Origin: Diplolepis rosae | Lineage: Eukaryota > Arthropoda > Insecta > Hymenoptera > Diplolepididae | DNA length: 64,000 bases | Direction: 5' to 3' | Assembly (NCBI GenBank): GCA_030998225.1 | Contig: JAPYXD010000738.1 | Coordinates: 1,550,001 to 1,614,000, forward strand | In this document: positions 1-10,532 of the stretch, piece by piece | Layout of the letters: each line of letters starts with the position of its first letter | Numbering within the stretch: the stretch's first letter is position 1 | Notes under the pieces: generated by a model | What the model was told of the DNA's origin: nothing | Database searches by the model: none | What the model saw: the letters and a program-made list of their open reading frames with translations, nothing else | Position numbers and translations under genes: made by a program

Positions 1-424
1 ATAAAATAGTCCAGGGTTGTTTCTCAATGGTTGACTTTCATATTGTGTTGGGGTGAATGGGGTTGCAAAAATAATGACGATCAAGATCCAGGTCCATTTT
101 TCCCGGCCTTGGGTGGGGTTTAGTTGGTCCATTCTGCTACTGGATGTCGCTGCGTATCAGAAAATATATAATTACTTTTCAAGATAGGTTTTATTTAATC
201 TTATCCCTTTACTCTGTTAAATTACTGTACTGTTGAATTTGGGGTTTCTTGATTTATCAAAATTAAATTTTATGATTTTAATACAGTTTATTTTGATCAT
301 TTTGAATATTCTACATGCGGTTACAGGGTCTATAGGTGTTATGATAATATATATATATATATATGTATTAGACATTATGCCCATTACAATGTGTTTAATA
401 AAGTTCGAGTAGTGTGTGAGACAT
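1..424. other. No gene seen; AT microsatellite
   Basis: No supported reading frame was found here. The only structure is a short (AT)n run near 345-364. The sequence is AT-rich and I cannot assign it to an element. Confidence 0.5.
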
Positions 425-616
425 TTATTGAGTGATATAAATTAAATTTGGATTTTTAATGTTATCTACAGGATCCCAAAAGTCCTCTTCCGTAACAGTG
501 TAATTTTCTTTAAAATTTTTATTACGTTTTATTTTCCTTGAACAATTTTCTACTTTATGTCCTCGTAAATAACAATATTCGCAACATTGTTCCCACTTAT
601 ATAGTTTAATGAGCAT
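425..616 (-). pseudogene. Isolated CCHC zinc-knuckle fragment, retroelement gag-like
   Basis: A short minus-strand frame of 63 residues carries a complete retroviral-type zinc knuckle. The pattern is C-x2-C-x4-H-x4-C (CEYCYLRGHKVENC), followed by a basic run. In Ty3/gypsy and BEL elements this nucleic-acid-binding knuckle lies at the end of Gag and packages the RNA. Nothing else of a gag is recognisable next to it, so it is read as a fragment. Minus-strand gypsy pieces lie at 2.4-4.4 kb and could be relatives, but linkage is not shown. A cellular CCHC protein exon is possible but less likely. Confidence 0.5.
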
Positions 617-639
617 CCTACTTTCTTTGTCTTGACACT

Positions 640-1385
640 GTCACGTATCCATGACAGTTATATTATATATTATAATCATATAAAACTATTATGCTATTAT
701 ATCATATAACACGTTTTCTTGTTGCTATAAATATTGCTGCTAGATACATGTAATTGTTTTTATAAATAATTTCACTATTACTATTAACTAAAATATCAAT
801 AAACAATTGATTTTATTAATAAAATACTAATTAAAACAAATATTGCCTTTTATTATTATTAACTATTATTATTACTATTGTTAATAATAACAATTAACGA
901 AATGCAACAAATGTTATATAACAATAATATTACTTCAACCTTTATATTCAAAATTATTATTAATATTTAATATTATTATTAACATTAATTGTCAAAATGC
1001 AACAAATATTAAATAATAACAATGTTACTTCAATTTCTTGATTTGCAATAATTATCAATCACTTTCATTACAATTATTTAATATTGTTATTAAGATTTGC
1101 AACAAATATTATAATAATGTTACTTCAAATTTTATAATAATAATTTTATAATAATTATCATTATTGTTAGTATTCTTATTTGATGTAAATCAACAATCAG
1201 CAATTAATTATAAAATACGTTCTTTTAATAACTATTACTATTATGTTATTTTATAAAAAAAAGCAATGTTTAAATATACAGATTAATAGAATTATAAACA
1301 AATCATAAACACCATTTATGTACAACAATTGTATTATAGTTACTCTATTACTTACTTATGTATACAAATAATTTTATTGACCCTT
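640..1385. other. Very AT-rich low-complexity stretch
   Basis: About 750 bases dominated by ATT/AAT runs with scattered 'caacaaatatt' words that recur at irregular spacing. No reading frame or element end was seen. It separates the zinc-knuckle fragment from the LTR-like block that follows. Confidence 0.6.
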
Positions 1386-1399
1386 GTGACTAAATCTAC

Positions 1400-1965
1400 C
1401 TAAAAACCTGATGGTACGGGTTTACACAGCCCTTGAGAAGATGTGAGTACACCCACACCACGAAAGCATGACCCACACGGACTTGGAAAATCGGTGTGAG
1501 TCCCTAAGCTCACCAACGCAGCACACCAGCAAACTGGGCCATAGTCTCAACTCACCACACTGACACCTAAGATTCTAATGGACTTCGAAAAAGCTATTGA
1601 AACCATGGAACTCAAATTCCCATACTTTCTACCTACGAGTTGAAACTACAGATGACAATATAAACCAGGCTGCAAGGCCTAGACACCAGTCTGAGTCGGA
1701 GTCTGAGTCTGAGTCTAAGCGAGTCTAAGCGAGTCTAAGGGAGCGTACAATCAAGCAGCATCGTTAGAACCGGTTTTCGTCGCCGTACTGCAATAAATCT
1801 AAGTGGCCGTAATTTCCACGTGTTCGGGAAAACCAATATAATAACAACGGAGTGAGTTTCAATAAAACTGGATTTAGTGTCATTGTAATCGAGGCATCAA
1901 AATAAGGATACCTGTTAAACAAAGGATTGACCTGCCACTGTTGGTCAACAAGGATAATTAGGGGA
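1400..1965 (+). mobile_element. LTR-like promoter/polyA block (possible solo LTR, plus orientation)
   Basis: This block has higher GC than its AT-rich surroundings and the order of signals expected of an LTR. A TATAAA box lies at 1659-1664, and a CAGTCT initiator-like word 28 bases further on at about 1687. A 10-base tandem repeat follows, then AATAAA at about 1791 and again near 1861. Such U3-R-U5 order is typical of insect gypsy LTRs. The ends and target duplication were not found and no plus-strand pol follows, so it is a solo or truncated LTR at best. A host promoter cannot be excluded. Confidence 0.4.
1693..1744. repeat. Tandem GAGTCTAAGC / GAGTCTGAGTC repeat
   Basis: About five short copies of GAGTC-containing 6- to 10-mers lie in a row just downstream of the presumed transcription start. 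They would be in the 5' leader if the TATA box at 1659 is used. Confidence 0.7.
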
Positions 1966-2430
1966 GGTACCCGATTAGCAGAGGATACACAGAAGTTAAG
2001 GGATTATCGCTTTCAAGAGGCCACCTCATCAAAAGCAAGTTTTTATTAAAGTTCTCTTTTCTTTTGAGCCCTTTAGAATCACGGTGTGTTTTTCTTTAGG
2101 GTTGGACCAATCAGACTCGACCAACCAAAGGAAAACAGCCTGCAACCAACAACTAAAAAAGTCGCTTGTGTTAAAATAAAATTTGTATTTTTATAATAAA
2201 TTATTATTAACAATAATTGTAATTTGATTCATTTGGCTTGTCCTCTACCCGGTTAATTGTTAATTTTAACAATAAACAGAGGAACATAGTTAGGGTAATT
2301 GGCTCTAGACTTTAGGTAGGAAATATTTATATTAATTTAAAACTTAGGACGTTTATTAAAATCTGGATATTATAAAATAGGGCTATTACATAGGGCTTGT
2401 CTTAATATTTTGAAACTTTCCAGAAAGAAC
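1966..2430. other. No gene seen
   Basis: This stretch lies between the LTR-like block and the minus-strand gypsy remnant. It is AT-rich and contains no supported reading frame or repeat. Confidence 0.4.
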
Positions 2431-2794
2431 GGAGCGCGAAGCGCAACGATCAAATCCCGCGCCCTAGGCGCGCTCAAACTTGCGAGCGAAGGTATAATTA
2501 GTAGTGGAGAGTTGTAGGGTGATTTTGAATTTTGAATGGCTCCTTCAGTTTTTATTTTAGTTATAACGCGTTCTATTTCTTTTTTCTGAGCTGGTGAAAA
2601 CCGGTAAGGGTGGGTGTTTATCGGTATTTCGTCTGTTGTATGTATTTTATGTTGTACCAGATGTGTAGAGGTTAGTGGTTCCCCAGGCAGATAAGAGCTA
2701 TCTGGAAACTCTCGCACTATTTCTATAACGTGCTCCTTTTCTTCTTGATTGAGATGATCTAACTGTAATTTGTCAATTACTTCCTCTATTTTGT
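2370..2794 (-). pseudogene. pol: Ty3/gypsy reverse transcriptase, N-terminal fragment
   Basis: The frame reads the start of a gypsy-type RT. An acidic lead-in is followed by the HKI-x-T-x-D-x-IP-x-NTHPYRF block, the 'EI..VI.K...EGAI..SKSPYNSP' helix and the beginning of finger motif 1. Homology stops near 2490. From there the frame runs into a GC-rich palindromic patch (AGCGCGAAGCGC and GCGCCCTAGGCGCGC) that is not RT. Palm motifs with the catalytic aspartates are absent. The open frame extends upstream of the first methionine to about 2795 and lies one frame away from the protease, with an A-run at the junction. This is a truncated, inactive copy. Confidence 0.8.
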
Positions 2795-3549
2795 CTCATT
2801 CAAATTTGAAATTTCGGCTAAAAAATATTCGTCTGAATCTTCTCCTGGTAAATTATAATATTCGAAGAGTATTAATTCTTGTGGGGGTATTTCAATGCTT
2901 AAATCTTTTTCAGTTGTGTTGATTGCTAATACGTGGCAAATTCCGTTTGCGTTTGTTACAGCTGCTTCATCCACTAGTACTCCTTCTGTAGTTTTAATTA
3001 AGGGTGGATAACCTTCTTTTAATTCTGTATTTGTGACTTCTACGGGGATTACTCGTTTAGTTCTGGCTTTGATTTGGATAGGTCCTAATGTCCCTTTGTA
3101 GCCTTCCACATTTTCCTTGGCTATTTTGGATTCTTCGTCTACAAATGGTACGGGTTTGGTTGGGTTGGAATGAGTGACGATTGTGTTGTGCCAAAATGAA
3201 ATCTCTACCTTTTCTTGTCGGAGGTATTCTCTTCCTAGAATCCCGTCGGTGTTGATAGAAAAATCTGGTTCTGTGACGTGAAAGGTCACTCTTGAGTTTT
3301 TAATTTTTATTTGAACGGTTCCAAGGGTTGAAATCTTGTTCTGGGTTATACCAGCTATTTCAATTGCTTCATTGTGTGATACTATTATGTCTTCGTCGAG
3401 TGAGCTTAGCTTAATTATGTTTACGTCTGCTCCAGTGTCGACTAGTAATTGGGCCTTGTTTCCTTTAAAATTGGGTGAACTGATCTCTACTACTGGTGAT
3501 TCTCTCCTAAATTTTGTGCACAGGATTTTCTTTGCTGCATTAATATCCT
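2786..3549 (-). pseudogene. pol: Ty3/gypsy aspartic protease and protease-RT linker
   Basis: The frame is open from about 3549 down to the stop at 2786. It contains the retropepsin active site LLVDTGADVNII, with D-T-G near 3435-3445, and later the DGILGREYL block where the second protease strand ends. A linker with acidic ends leads towards RT. Retropepsin cuts the Gag-Pol polyprotein as a homodimer, and the catalytic triplet is intact. The frame ends just before the RT frame, with a one-base shift inside an A-run. Upstream it overlaps the gag end at 3549-3914 in another frame, as expected for a gag/pol frameshift design. The domain itself could be functional, but the element is truncated. 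Confidence 0.8.
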
Positions 3550-3914
3550 CACACTGCTTTGACGCTCTTTTTGGTCTGTGCTCGTCGTCGCGTCCTCTCG
3601 GCGAGCAAGGCTGGAGTTAAAATGTTCTGTGTTTGATGGAGATGGGGATGGCGTACGAGGGGGGTTGGTGGGGTTCTTATAGGGGTAGTTAGGGTTTGGA
3701 TATGGAATAGGGTGAATTGAGTAATAAGGATATGGTTGATAGTGTGAATATGGGGGTATGGATAGGGGTGGGGGAAACTACTGGGGTAGTTTTGTTCCGT
3801 TGGGAAATGGTTTCGTCTATTTAATTTAGGTGAATTTTGCCTATCTTCATTGGGTCTATTTCTTTCTGGAGAGACCGCAAATCGGACGTGCGGACTAGGG
3901 CTGCGATCACGCAT
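3549..3914 (-). pseudogene. gag: Probable C-terminal part of gypsy Gag
   Basis: A 121-residue frame sits directly upstream of the protease on the same strand. It is rich in Pro, Arg, His, Asn and Gln and ends in a basic tail. This composition is common for the nucleocapsid end of errantivirus-type Gag proteins that lack a zinc knuckle. No sequence motif proves it, so the call rests on position (gag end overlapping pol) and composition. The N-terminal and capsid parts are missing. Confidence 0.5.
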
Positions 3915-4041
3915 TCCTGAGTAGGCAGGTTGAGCAAAATTTCTCGACGTCTGTATTTAATGCTCAATCCAAATCTCTATTTTTGAAATTTATGGGCCTA
4001 AAATTGAATATGAATTACAAGTTTACTTTTATCAATTTTGT

Positions 4042-4392
4042 CTATTTGGCTAAATCCGGAATAGGAAGATTCAATTTAGAAATAAAGGATTTTCCAATTA
4101 CTCCTGCGATACCTGTACCTATTTCGTGTTTAATTATGTTGAATTTAATTGAATTACGCAAAATTGGGATTTCTACTGATCCTACTGTTGAAAGAGTGGC
4201 GTTATGTAGTATGTAGATTTTTAAATGGTTTATTTTGATTTCGGAGATTATTTTATCCTTTTGGATTAAATTGATATTTAGTGTTGGATCGTACAAGAAT
4301 TCTCCTATTTTACTTTTTAATAGGTCAGAATATACTGAAATTATAATATTGGTCTGATGTTTTATTATTATTTGAGTTTGGTTAGTTGACAT
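4042..4392 (-). pseudogene. Retropepsin-like domain with lost catalytic triplet
   Basis: The 116-residue frame follows the fold order of a gypsy protease. A hydrophobic strand ending in FLYDPTLNINLI lies where LLVDTGADVNII lies in the neighbour. It is followed by an EIPI...KFNII strand pair and GIAGVIGKSFI, which matches the DGILGREYL position. The usual D-T-G reads D-P-T, so activity should be lost. It lies upstream of another gag end and protease, so two protease-like domains occur in tandem. It probably comes from a different gypsy copy or from an element in which the domain was duplicated. The assignment is by pattern only. Confidence 0.45.
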
Positions 4393-4399
4393 ATAATGT

Positions 4400-6155
4400 A
4401 GACAACTTTATTATTATTATTTAGTATAACTATTGATTTTGAATTTCAATTTGTTTTTGTTGAAGAATTTATACTGTAGTTTCAACGCACTGTCGATTTT
4501 GGTCGCGATGTATGCAGGTACTCTACGTTCTTAGCCTTGAATGCTATGATTCCAGTGATGGAAAGGGGGTCAGGTCAGGCGTATTTAATATTCGCCTGAG
4601 TGAATTTTACACTTGTTATTTTTAATAGTTGATTAAGAGCATTAACAAAAGTTATTTTCAGCGATGTGAAATTGGACAAGTTAGATTTAATGAAAATGCG
4701 TGAACAATTCTGGCAATTAAAAAATTTGTTTATTGCTAACAAATAACAAAATTGTTTATTGTTACAGAATTTTAGTGATGCAAGATTGGACAAACTAGCC
4801 TCAAGCACAATTTTTGGACAATCTTTACATTCAAAAATATTCTGTTAGTTAATTAAGTTGAAAATTGCAGTTTATAAACAATACACCGATAGAAAGGAAT
4901 GGCTGTTACAACGATATTTATGATTAATTTAACCTTACCTTATTGCTGGCATAGATACAGCAATATGAGATTTGTATTTTAACCATCCGATTATAACTGA
5001 ATAAATATGAACGAATCAACCATATTATTGGTTGCTATGGAAAAATGTATTGTTCGCCTTCCCATATTATATTTCTGTCTCGACCAATTTCACTTATAAT
5101 ATTTTGATTTCTGTATTGAACATCCTGCTTTGTTCAGAGAGACATATTATTTAATAAATACATTTATAAATTCCCAGCCTACAACCGAATGGCTAAAACT
5201 CCCGAACCATTTCTATCAGTGTACAATACGAGCACTTCAAATTTTGCCTTACCCAATGATCGAAATCACTAGTGACCGTTCAACGTATCTAAAAAGGACT
5301 TATACTCTTGAAGGCTGTTTTTTTGTTTGTATTAAAGTCAATCTGAAACTTAATTAACAATTTATGATTGGAAATAAACTGTTATATTTTAAGTAAATTT
5401 GATAAAATGTTCACTGTTTGATTTATTTTTAGTTTGATTTTAATGTGATATAAATTTTATTTATTTTGTTTGCCTTTTTATGTGTTTTTATTTATTTTAT
5501 TAGATTTCAATAATTTCAGTTATTCAAGATTGGGCAAACAAATCTTGACTAATTTTAGGACTTAGAGAAATTATTTAGTTGAGTATAAATTATTGGCAAT
5601 TATTAGTTTAAGTAATGCAAAATTAGACAAGCATGACTCAAGCACAAATTCCTGAATAATTTTCGCATTTACAAAAACTACAATATGTCGATAATTTGCA
5701 CAACACTTTGGACAATCTTATGCAATCACAAGTATTCTTTCAATTGTTTAAAGTTAAAATGAAAGTTATAAACAATACTTGACACACACTACGAACTTTG
5801 CCTTGCCCAAATGATCGAAATCACTGGTGACCGTTCAACGAATCTAAGAAGGACTTATACTCTCGAGTGCAGTCTTCGTTCTGTTTAAAACTTAGTTAAT
5901 AACTTATCTTATTTAAATAATTATTCCAAAAATGTTTCAATTTTGAAAAGCGGAAATAATTTTTGATTAATTCCGACTATTTGAAATTCAACAAATTTAA
6001 ATTTATTTATTTCAATTTATTTATTAATAATTCAGAAAATTTCCGAAATGTGAAGCTTAATAGTTATGTAACAATCTAAATTTTCCGAAATGATTTTACA
6101 TATAATTTTGTCGCTTCAAATTATAAATTTGGAATTTATTATTAATTGTGACAAC
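4400..6155. repeat. Degenerate internal duplication, no gene
   Basis: No coding sequence is supported. Two diverged copies of the same block occur: a segment near 4765-4870 matches one near 5605-5790 ('tgcaa(g/a)attgga caa' ... 'ctcaagcacaa' ... 'tataaacaatac'). A segment at 5245-5325 matches 5802-5870 ('gaccgttcaacg' ... 'aaggacttatactct'). The order of the blocks is kept, so this is an old tandem duplication about 0.6-0.8 kb apart, probably of a non-coding retroelement part. Confidence 0.5.
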
Positions 6156-6159
6156 AATA

Positions 6160-6186
6160 GTGACGATCCCATCGCTGCCACCAAAT
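6160..6186 (-). other. Possible primer binding site next to the LTR
   Basis: Read on the minus strand, the LTR end GGGACGTAACA is followed after a few bases by TGGTGGCAGCGATGGGATCG. A TGG-starting, tRNA-like complement at this distance is where a retroelement primer binding site lies. This orients the LTR and its internal region towards lower coordinates, in agreement with the minus-strand gag/pol pieces at 2.4-4.4 kb. Confidence 0.4.
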
Positions 6187-6402
6187 CAGCTGTTACGTCC
6201 CGAGCTAAGGCGAGGGTAGGTTGGTAAAATTAGGAAAAGGGAGGAAAGTTTGCTGATTAAATCAGAGTGGTAAATTCTGATTATTTATATTTTTGTGGGA
6301 TCGTGGTCACTAGACAAACCTATGCGGCTCGAGTTGTTCACAATAATAACAAATTTGATTATATTGCGGTGTACAAGCTTTATTAATTAAAAGATAGATA
6401 TA

Positions 6403-6790
6403 CAATAAGTTTTGAGATGCTTATGTGTATGGCTTATACTACTTCTCAGGATGAGAAGGCAATATTAAGGGTTTTATGCGTTTATGAGTTAATAATACAG
6501 GTTTTGAGATGCCTATATATGTAACTCACGCGTTAAAAGTGTGCGTCTATATAAGTCAATAATACAGGTTTTGAGATGCCTATATATGTGACTTCCGCGT
6601 TTAAGTGTGTGCGTCTACGAGTTATTAATACAGGTTTTGAGATGCCTATATATGTAATTTGTACGGTTTATGCTAATATACTAGGTTTTGAGATACCTAG
6701 GTATACAACTCACGCACTACAATTGGCGTTATAGTTAATATAATAAGTTTTGAGATGCTTATATATATATATATATATAACTTACGCTTT
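6403..6790. repeat. Tandem repeat, unit about 65-75 bp
   Basis: About six copies of a unit built around 'AGGTTTTGAGATGCCTATATATGTAACTCACGCG' variants occur in a row inside the LTR. Unit length and sequence drift between copies. Repeats of this kind in LTRs often act as enhancer or silencer arrays; no function is shown here. Confidence 0.85.
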
Positions 6791-7469
6791 TTCCTTGCTT
6801 GAGAAGGCAAGAGAAAGAGTTTTGTCGTATATTTCTCCTTGTTGATAGCTGGATAACGGCACAATCCTGGCTGGAGTTAAGTAGTGCTAGTCAAGTAGTA
6901 CAGGAAGCGTATCAGACAATCCAACTTGCTTGCTAAACACTGGTTAAGTTCGTTTTCTGTGGATTTGACTCTCAGAACTGGACTTAATACGGCGATACAC
7001 GTATTTAACGGCACTTATTTACTCACGACCACTGGACTTTCACCACTTAAGGACCAGGGATTTTATTTACCAAGTACCGAGGTATTCCTTGTGTAAGATA
7101 CTGATGAAATTACGAATATCGAAGGGTCAGTTCGTGACACCGACAGTATGACTGGCGGACGGAGTGATTACCGACGTTAAGATCTTGAAGACTGAACAGC
7201 TACTAGCGAAAAGACAACATCCAGAGGTAAATCTGGGGTTTATATATTATTGATTATTCCCATAGTGGGAGAGTGACTGCTAATTTGTAGATCGGCACGT
7301 ACAGTGATAATTTGTTGATCGGCACGCGTCTGGCGGCAATGTCGATGAGCATGCTTGCTGACAGTCGCGTAAACTCGTGAACTCGCGACTAGTTCTCACG
7401 CAGGTCATACTATCGGGATCAAAGTCCATTGATGCTCGGTGCGGTATATCTTTCTCTCGCCTTTTCAGC

Positions 7470-7508
7470 TATGTTACTTAATATATATATATATATATAT
7501 ATATGTTG
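7470..7508. repeat. (AT)n microsatellite inside the LTR
   Basis: An uninterrupted TA dinucleotide run of about 25 bases. Confidence 0.8.
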
Positions 7509-8019
7509 ACAGGTCGGTGCAATTGTACTAGGTCATAATTGCACTGACTCATCTATTATTTTACAACTTGGTTTATATCCTTATAGTATTTATGAAGTAC
7601 ATGAATTTTTGGTGTTTATATTCTAAAATATTATTCAAGCTAATTTGCGGATCCCCAATAATGTGATTGATATTATTGATTGATTATCCATTATTGGTTA
7701 TCGCTGATTATTATGTGCTGTTGTTTGATTATTATTATCAATCATTTAACGGCTGTTCTTAACAATAATGAATATTATTGTTATTTTTAATAAATAATTA
7801 CTAATGTTTTATTGGCTTGGTTTTCTACATTACCGACGGTAAGGTAGTTTTCCTATTTTATGCAACTCAACTGCCTTGTCGAGCTCAGGTAATTATCCTA
7901 TCGACAAGTAGTTATCATTGCAGTGATATGATTTACGTTCGTCAATCGCCTGGTTGTATGCCGGGTTGCCTTGCTGTAGGCGCGATTTTAAATTTTTATT
8001 AATTTTTACGGGATGTAAC

Positions 8020-8447
8020 AAAACTTAAAAATTCTTTATCTTCAAATAAAATTATTTAAGCAAAGAAGACGAGGCATAGCAATTTTGTTTTCCAAAGTTA
8101 GAAGGCTTATGACTTTATAGCTCCTCTTTATAGATCTTCCATGGGACAAACTTTTGCTGAGGTGTATATACATTTATACTTCCTTTTTTACAACAAAAAA
8201 TTATATATTGTATAGAACAGAACTTAAAATTATAAGCAAGCATAACCCCCTCAAAAATGCAAGAAATAGCATCTATGTGGCAAATTTCACTTGAATGGTT
8301 ATTACCATGATACAGAAATTCTCGATTAAATAATCAATGAAAAAAGTTCGTAAAAATATTTCTCTTTAAATATTCTACACTTAGCACTACTTGATTCAAA
8401 TTAAAACAATGGGATTAAATTAAGTTAAACTTACAGTACTAAATTAA
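8020..8447. other. No gene seen
   Basis: AT-rich sequence between the LTR and the 3' pseudo-LTR of the Penelope-like element. No supported frame. Confidence 0.5.
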
Positions 8448-8545
8448 TAGAAAGATTTGTGTCTATCAGTCAGGGTATAAAATTAAGAAACGAAAGACAG
8501 AATGTTGCGTTGTCAAGTGCGACGTTTTGTTGGCATGGGTACGCC
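8448..8545 (-). repeat. 3' pseudo-LTR of the Penelope-like element
   Basis: This direct repeat matches 11421-11518 in the same orientation. On the minus strand it lies downstream of the GIY-YIG domain. It continues upstream (in element sense) into the hammerhead-like core at 8521-8556. Confidence 0.85.
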
Positions 8546-8560
8546 AACCTCATCAGGCTT
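8521..8560 (-). ncRNA. Hammerhead-ribozyme-like motif in the pseudo-LTR
   Basis: Read on the minus strand, the sequence has the box CUGAUGAG (8549-8556). A hairpin GUUGGC-GUACCCAU-GCCAAC (8529-8548) forms stem II, and AAAACGUC follows. The hammerhead core is CUGAUGA, stem II, GAAA, a short stem III and NUH. The upstream pseudo-LTR has the canonical GAAACGUC instead. ACGU is self-complementary, as expected for hammerheads with a minimal stem III that act as dimers. Hammerheads are known from pseudo-LTRs of Penelope-like elements. One extra G in stem II and the G-to-A change suggest this copy is weakened. Stem I pairing is not clear. Confidence 0.5.
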
Positions 8561-8859
8561 AAGCTTTATTGAAAAAAACACAAAAAACACTTGAAAAAAA
8601 CACATCTTATGAAACCAATAACAAATAAATAATACGAAAACAGACAATGATTACCATAATAAATAAGTTAAAATAATTTATAAAAGTCACATAACGTTAA
8701 TAATTAAAAGCTGAGTCCGTCATTATAATAGGTGTTAGACGAGCATACAGAGTTTCTAAACTAAGGGAATACATCGACGAGAGTTTATAGTATAAGTTAA
8801 CAACGAAGAAACTAACACAAATAAGAGCCAATGTGTAAGAAATTCAAACCTGAATTCAA

Positions 8860-9531
8860 TCACGAATCTAATAATTTTAATAATGGGAAGTAAATTCTAT
8901 TTAAAGTAAATATGTCCTCCTTTTTGTTGATACTAAATTTGTTGCATTTTATATGAATCATCTCAGATGTTAGTCTTTTTTTATAATCAGATTCGTAATC
9001 AATAATTTTAACATGTTCCCAATCAAATTCGTGATTAAATTCAGCCCGATGTTTAAATACGATACATTCGCTATTTTTGTTGTTTTTATGTTCATTAATA
9101 CGAGTTTTTAGAGATCTTTTCGTTTCACCTATATATATGGCAGGACAGTTATGACACTTGAAGCTATAAACAATGTTAGTTTGTTGCCATTTTTCTGTGA
9201 AATCCTTACCTAATTTAATAATTGAATTTAAACTTTTTTCCACTAACGGAATCGTAGAAATGTTATATTTTTTTAAAATTTTGGATAATGTTATAAAATT
9301 ATTATTTGAAAAGGGAAGACAAACTTTTTGTTGGTATTTTCGTGGGCATAAAGAGTTATTACTAATGTTGGAATTGTCAGAAGAGTGATATTTAATTTTA
9401 TTCAAACGTTTTTCAATGATCTTACCAATGAAATTGATTGGATAATCATTGTTAATTAAAAGTTGTTTAACTTTTTTTAAATTGGTATGATGAAAGGATT
9501 CATGGGACAACAAAATCGCTCTATCTATCAA
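8860..9531 (-). pseudogene. Penelope-like element, GIY-YIG endonuclease part
   Basis: This is the C-terminal part of the element's polyprotein. After a linker of about 120 residues come the paired cysteines (FKCHNC, near residues 125-129) and the GIY-YIG signature AIYIGETKRS (131-140). The LKTRINEH block (141-148) provides the catalytic Arg and His. The nuclease nicks the target and primes reverse transcription. The frame is shifted by one relative to the RT part just upstream, and the junction falls in a run of seven A residues, so an assembly error or a single mutation explains the break. It ends 21 residues after the last conserved block, as is usual. Confidence 0.9.
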
Positions 9532-10532
9532 GTTGTATACAATATTTTTTTCTGTTGTAGTGGATGATTTGAAAAGTAATTGATAAATCTACCAGATGTA
9601 GTTGGCTTCTGGAACCAGTTAGTGATAATATGGTTGTCGCTAGAGATGAGAGTCATATCTAAGAAATTAATTGAATTGTTTTTCTGTAATTCGTGAGTAA
9701 ATTTTAAATTTTGATGATAGGAGTTAAAAGTATTGATGATTAACTCAATATGTTTTTTTTGTACACACAAAATGGTGTCATCAACGTATCTGTAATAAAA
9801 GAGGAGAGAGCAATTATGGTTATCTTTTAAAATTCGTAAGCAATCACTTTCCAAGTCATCCATTACCATGTCTGCGAACAGTGGTGAAATTGGAGAACCC
9901 ATGGGAGTACCAAAAATTTGTTTATAAATCTTGTCGTCGAAAGTAAAATATGTGTTATTAAAAAGAAATTTAGTACAATTAATAATTTCATTAAACGGAA
10001 TATTACAATTGTTATGAATATAATGACATCTACGCTCTAAACTCTCCAAAACCAAATCACAGGGTATATTAGTAAACAATGAACTAACATCGAGTGAGAT
10101 TAAAACATGATCATCGAGAAGGTTAACATTTGTTAATTTACTTTTTAGTTCGAAACTATTATTTATATGAGAGTTAGGGGCTTTTATAATCACTTTCAGT
10201 TCCTGATATATGATTTTGGCTAAAAAATGTGTAGGATTGTTAATCAACGAGATGATAGGGCGGAATGGCAAATCTATTTTGTGAATTTTGGGTAAACCAT
10301 AACATTTCGCTAATACAGTATTCGTTAAGGTGAGTTGGTTATTATGAAATTTGTGTTTTAAAAAATTGTTGTCATTGAGACCCTTAAGAACCTTGTGAGT
10401 GTTATCTTGCAACTTTTTTAGGGGATTTTTTTTTAATTGGAATGTAAGTAGAGGTGTCGGAAAGAAGGTTGAGCATTTTTGTATAGTAAGTAGAGTTTTG
10501 TAAGCATACCGTGACATTGCCTTTATCTGCAT
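9528..10532 (-). pseudogene. Penelope-like element, reverse transcriptase core
   Basis: The 334-residue frame carries the RT palm. LISLDVSSLFTNIP (motif A, Asp148) is followed by GTPMGSPISPLFADMVMDDLE (motif B region), YYRYVDDTILC (motif C, residues 247-256) and INFLDMTL. This block set is specific for Penelope-like RTs, which are close to telomerase. The RT copies element RNA at a nicked target. The first 30 or so residues are out of frame; real homology enters at about residue 31, where the upstream frame (10402-11004) overlaps. The catalytic aspartates are intact. Confidence 0.9.

Larger units (their letters stand above)
6191..8019 (-). mobile_element. Ty3/gypsy-type LTR (minus orientation)
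   Basis: The segment is bounded by short inverted repeats: TGTTACGTCCCG at 6191 and CGGGATGTAACA ending at 8019, giving TG...CA ends. A polyadenylation word (AATAAA read on minus) is near 6380. Part of it (about 7042-7086) matches the 3' LTR at 24005 in reverse orientation ('GGTACTTGG(T/C)AAATAAAATCC', then 'TGGTCCTTAAGTGGTG'). The two LTRs therefore belong to related families. It is long (1.8 kb) and holds the tandem repeat at 6403-6790. No matching target duplication is visible. It is probably the 5' LTR of the broken minus-strand element. Confidence 0.65.

Noticed and set aside
3336..3620. 94-codon plus-strand frame over the gypsy protease
   Set aside because: Antisense shadow of the protease and gag coding sequence, which has recognisable motifs on minus.
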